Of a stretch of 64,000 nucleotides of DNA, positions 60,384-64,000 are shown piece after piece. Source of the DNA: Mesostigma viride (Eukaryota; Streptophyta; Mesostigmatophyceae; Mesostigmatales; Mesostigmataceae); assembly GCA_009746045.1 (NCBI GenBank), contig RPFO01000022.1:1915160-1979159 (forward strand). Reading direction: 5' to 3'. The notes under the pieces are model-generated. The model made no database searches. It had not been told where the DNA came from and saw only the letters and a list, made by a program, of their open reading frames with translations. The translations under genes were made by a program, and so were the position numbers. Within the stretch, counting starts at the first letter, position 1. Each line of letters begins with the position of its first letter.

Positions 60384-61045
60384 CATGCAGAATTCATTCA
60401 CCGACCCCCAACACTGACCGTACAGCCAGAACATACGAAAAGGTCTTGCATTCTCAATGAAAATGGGCTGTAACGGCATTCCATTGAGAATTCCATTCAG
60501 AACTCATTCACCGACCCCCAACACTGACCGTACAGCCTGAATTGGGCTGAACATGCGAAAAGGACTTGCATTCTCAATGAAAATGGGCTGTTGCGGCATT
60601 CCATTGAGAATTCCATTGAGAACTCATTCACCGACCCCCAACACTGACCGTACAGCCTGAACTGGGCTGAACATGCGAAAAGGACTTGCATTCTCAATGA
60701 AAATGGGCTGTTGCGGCATTCCATTGAGAATTCCATTGAGAACTCATTCAACGACCCCCAACACTGACCGTACAGCCTGAACTGGGCTGAACATGCAAAA
60801 AGGTCTTGCATTCTCAATGAAAATGGGCTGTTGCGGCATTCCATTGAGAATTCCATTGAGAACCCATTCACCGACCCCCAACACTGACCGTACAGCCTGA
60901 ACTGGGCTGAACATGCGAAAAGGACTTGCATTCTCAATGAAAATGGGCTGTTGCGGCATTCCATTGAGAATTCCATTGAGAACCCATGCACCGACCCCCA
61001 ACACTGACCGTACAACCTGAACTGGGCTGAACATGCGAGAAACGA
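60384..61045. repeat. 120 bp tandem repeat, ~5.5 copies
   Basis: CATTCACCGACCCCCAACAC, CGTACAGCCTGAACTGGGC and GCATTCTCAATGAAAATGGG recur exactly every 120 bp. The minus strand is open through five units, giving a 40-residue repeat (for example FACSAQFRLYGQCWGSVNEF) and a 186-residue frame (61,057-60,497). Confidence 0.95.
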
Positions 61046-61275
61046 AGGACCATCCAAAAGTGAAAAAATTCTGATTCAAACAGTCCGCGGTGTTGTCCGA
61101 GCCTCGCATGCAAATGGCATTTGAATGAACAAAGCACAGTGACCGTCGTCTTTGCGCGCGCGCGGCTGCAGGTGCGTACAGCCTGCCAAGCACTACCGGT
61201 AATTACTTTGTGCGCGCACGAACAAAACCAACGTCGCCGGCGATTGTTTACCAAAACGTGCCTGCATAATATGAT

Positions 61276-61920
61276 ATGGCAATGAGTGAAACTGAGAACC
61301 AGAGGGCAAAACGCCTGTGTTATGCAAATACTTTAGGTGTTTGCGTGTTAGATCATGAAGATGGGGCAGATAACCAATGTCAGGGGAGATTGACGTGCAG
61401 GTGCTTTGTGTACGTCGAAAATATTGTTCATGAACGGATTTTGGCAACGGTGAAGAAATTCTGGAAGCTACGTAGATGGCATGATAGGTCAGTATGCTGT
61501 TCGGTTTTACAATTTCTTTTTCCGCCCAGTAGCTGCGGATATCGCGAGTATGGGTTATGGTACGCTTCTGGGCTAATGGGCGACCCGGGCAACAGAGGGA
61601 CCTGGGCAGTTAGATGGGTCAAAGAGTCTCCATTTTTTCGTCGTGATATCGCAGTCACGCCTGGCGAAAACCACGGCGAGCGCGAGCCATATTTTACTTT
61701 TGCCGCAAGGCTGGGTGCTTCCCGGGCGTCACCGTCCTTTAATATATATTTCTTGAGCTGTTCCGCGCAGCTGGCGGCCTGGGCGCACGTCAAGAACAAG
61801 GTTCCGGATGTCATCCGCAACCGCGTCGTTCTAAATAAGCGTGTCAAGAGTATCGTAGCTTATAACTCCCGCAGACTTTATGATTCCGGTTCTTTTCGAT
61901 GCCCAACGTCGTGGTTGTGA
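61276..61920 (+). CDS. Hypothetical 214-residue protein
   Basis: The longest non-repetitive frame in the satellite core: MAMSETENQRAKRLCYANTL, CQGRLTCRCFVYVENIV, FWKLRRWHDRSVCCSVLQF, YREYGLWYASGLMGDPGNRG, FFRRDIAVTPGENHGEREPY and VVLNKRVKSIVAYNSRRLYD. It is rich in Cys, Trp and Arg, with no signal peptide or membrane segment that I can see. No known family is recognised. It could be a single exon, since GT-rich sites surround it, or the remains of an element. Confidence 0.4.
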   Translation: MAMSETENQRAKRLCYANTLGVCVLDHEDGADNQCQGRLTCRCFVYVENIVHERILATVKKFWKLRRWHDRSVCCSVLQFLFPPSSCGYREYGLWYASGLMGDPGNRGTWAVRWVKESPFFRRDIAVTPGENHGEREPYFTFAARLGASRASPSFNIYFLSCSAQLAAWAHVKNKVPDVIRNRVVLNKRVKSIVAYNSRRLYDSGSFRCPTSWL

Positions 61921-62650
61921 TTACGCCTATGTCCGGGGAACTTAAAGGAAGTTTGCTGGGTAATGCTTTCTTTTCCCGTGTTGTCACTGAAAAGGTAAAC
62001 GGCCTTGTGTCGTCAAAACAGCAGCAAGCAGAAGTCACTGTGCTTAGAATTGCAATGTGGTAGTTTGATTTAAAACATATACTGCCTTGTTGCTGAAAAC
62101 TTTTTCAAGGCCTGCTGGGATGTTGCCCATATGTTTCCAACGCTTTAACTCATGTCCAAGTGAGCTAGACTGGCTTGGAAACTTGAGCTTGTCATGCTTA
62201 CATTGTGCTTGTATTGCTATTTGTGCCTCTTTGCAGTATCTGCTTTATATATAATTGAAGGCTTCAGCATCATTGTCGAGCACCGTGGTGGCAGCCAAGC
62301 CTCCAATAACGATCATGGACCTAACCTTGCCAAGTATTTGCTTCTTATTATTTCATTCTTTGGACTGAGCTAGCTTTGAGCTAGCTTTACACCTGCTGTT
62401 TGGCCTGCACCATGGTCCCTGGCTGCCAGTTACATTTTGTGCCCCCCCCGGCAGGCTGCAGGGTCTAGGATAGCGAGGGTGTAACGTAGTAGACATGTTG
62501 TGGGCACCCTGGGTGCATTTTCAGGACCAGCCTTTACTTTACCTGGCCCTGCCTTCTTTCTGGGCATATTGTTGACTTGAGTGCTTGTTGGTCACTCGCG
62601 TAGCGACCCCCCTGCATTCATAAATCGTAAACCATTATACAATGAGCATA
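61921..62650. other. Interval without recognised gene
   Basis: AT-rich with short direct repeats (GAGCTAGCTTTGAGCTAGCTTT at about 62,367-62,390). No coding or RNA gene is seen before the second satellite array. Confidence 0.4.
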
Positions 62651-62651
62651 T

Positions 62652-64000
62652 TTCATGGATGTTAAGCTTGCAAGAATCCAGCTTGATATGAGTTCATTTG
62701 GTCATGATTCCTATTTGTTTCATGTAAGAAACCGGTGCAAATGGCGTAAAACTGCATATTCATACTGTCACATGTCACCATTTGAGCTCATAATGAGCCC
62801 AATTTTTGTAGGTGGTGTAGTATTATGGTTTAAATGTAGCTTGCAAGAATCCAGCTGGATATGAGTTCATTGGTTCATGATTCCTATTTGTTTCATGTAA
62901 GAAACCGGTGCAAATGACAAAAGGTTGCATATTTATACTGTCACATGTCACCATTTGAGCTCATAATGAGCCCAATTTTTGTAGGTGGTCTAGTATTATG
63001 GTTTAAATGTAGCTTGCAAGAATCCAGCTCGATATGAGCTCATTTGGTCATGATTCCTATTTATTTCGTGTAAGAAAACGATGAAAATGGCGTAAAACTG
63101 CATATTTATACTGTCACATGTCACCATTTGAGCTCATAATGAGCCCAATTTTTGTAGGTGGTGTAGTATTATGGTTTAAATGTTGCTTGCAAGAATCCTG
63201 GCAGCTCGATATGAGTTCATTTGGTCATGATTCCTATTAGTTTCATGTAAGAAACCGGTGCAAATGACGAAAAGCTGCATATTTACACTGTCACATGTCA
63301 CCATTTGAGCTCAGAATGAGCCCAATTTTTGTGGGTGGTCTATTTTCATGGTCTAGATGCTGCTTGCAAGAATCCAGCCTGAAATGAGTTCATTTGTTCA
63401 CTATTCATATTTGTTTCATGTCAGAAAAGGGGGAAAATGACGAAAAACTGCACATGTATGCTGTCACATGTCACCATTTGAGCTCAGAATGAGCCCAATT
63501 TTTGTGGGTGGTCTATTTTCATGGTCTAGATGCTGCCTGCAAGAATCCAGCCTGAAATGAGTTCATTTGTCCACTATTCATATTTGTTTCATGTAAGAAA
63601 AGGGGGAAAATGACGAAAAAATGCACATGTATGCTGTCACATGTCACCATTTGAGCTCAGAATGAGCCCAATTTTTGTGGGTGGTCTATTTTCATGGTCT
63701 ACATGCTGCCTGCAAGAATCCAGCCTGAAATGAGTTCATTTGTCCACTATTCATATTTGTTTCATGTAAGAAAAGGGGGAAAATGACGAAAAACTGCACA
63801 TGTATGCTGTCACATGTCACCATTTGAGCTCAGAATGAGCCCAATTTTTGTGGGTGGTCTATTTGCATGGTCTACATGCTGCCTGCAAGAATCCAGCCTG
63901 AAATGAGTTCATTTGTCCACTATTCATATTTGTTTCATGTAAGAAAAGGGGGAAAATGACGAAAAACTGCACATGTATGCTGTCACATGTCACCATTTGA
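62652..64000 (-). repeat. 173 bp satellite array, inverted, ~8 copies to window end
   Basis: Same satellite as 57,785-59,688 but reverse-complemented (TGCAAGAATCCAGCCTGAAA, CATTTGAGCTCAGAATGAGC, GTGGGTGGTCTATTTTCATG). The first three to four copies (62,652-63,290) are visibly more diverged than the following ones. The array continues past the window. Confidence 0.96.

Overview
This is a nuclear genome window from a eukaryote, most likely a green alga or another member of Viridiplantae. Two genes split by GT-AG introns can be assembled exactly from the sequence. One is a five-exon adenylate kinase (+ strand, 28,028-32,176) whose motifs are very close to plant cytosolic/mitochondrial adenylate kinases. 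The other is a seven-exon VOC-type 2-oxoadipate dioxygenase/decarboxylase (DUF1338/HglS family; - strand, 26,882-21,596). They are divergently arranged around a 1.1 kb intergenic region. Almost everything else is transposable elements, satellites and microsatellites, which suggests a large, repeat-rich genome.

Layout. 1-8.2 kb: a 5'-truncated L1-like LINE with a clear 14 bp target-site duplication, inserted into a palindromic 'foldback' element and itself interrupted by a TTAA-flanked piggyBac-like element; then a decayed LTR-retrotransposon Gag/integrase remnant on the - strand. 8.6-15.9 kb: ORF1-only LINE derivatives, a tRNA-like SINE candidate, foldback elements, and one arm of a diverged 1.6 kb inverted repeat; the other arm is at 15.96-17.6 kb. 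17.6-20.6 kb: remnants of LINE reverse-transcriptase ORFs with nested self-insertions, ending in a 0.7 kb tetranucleotide array. 21.6-32.2 kb: the two host genes, whose introns are full of minisatellites. 32.6-34.2 kb: another ORF1-only LINE, intact as an ORF.

34.3-56.8 kb is dominated by one dead Ty3/Gypsy chromovirus on the - strand. It has a 588 bp LTR, a polypurine tract, gag with a CCHC knuckle, protease, RT, RNase H, integrase, a GPY/F module and a chromodomain. An unexplained third ORF lies between pol and the 3' LTR. The chromovirus has been hit by a piggyBac-like element in integrase, a 7.5 kb CACTA element in gag, and a 770 bp hierarchical palindrome in its polyglutamine tract, which also carries 107 uninterrupted CTG triplets. 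57-64 kb holds a small ORF with an RNase H1-type hybrid-binding domain and two arrays of a 173 bp satellite. The arrays are in opposite orientation and flank a 2.95 kb core with a 120 bp repeat and an unknown 214-residue ORF.

The most informative biology is the set of nested insertions whose target duplications allow exact reconstruction of insertion history, the ORF1-only LINEs sharing 3' ends with RT-encoding LINEs, and the chromovirus third ORF. I saw no complete tRNA or rRNA gene, no CRISPR array and no bacterial genes.
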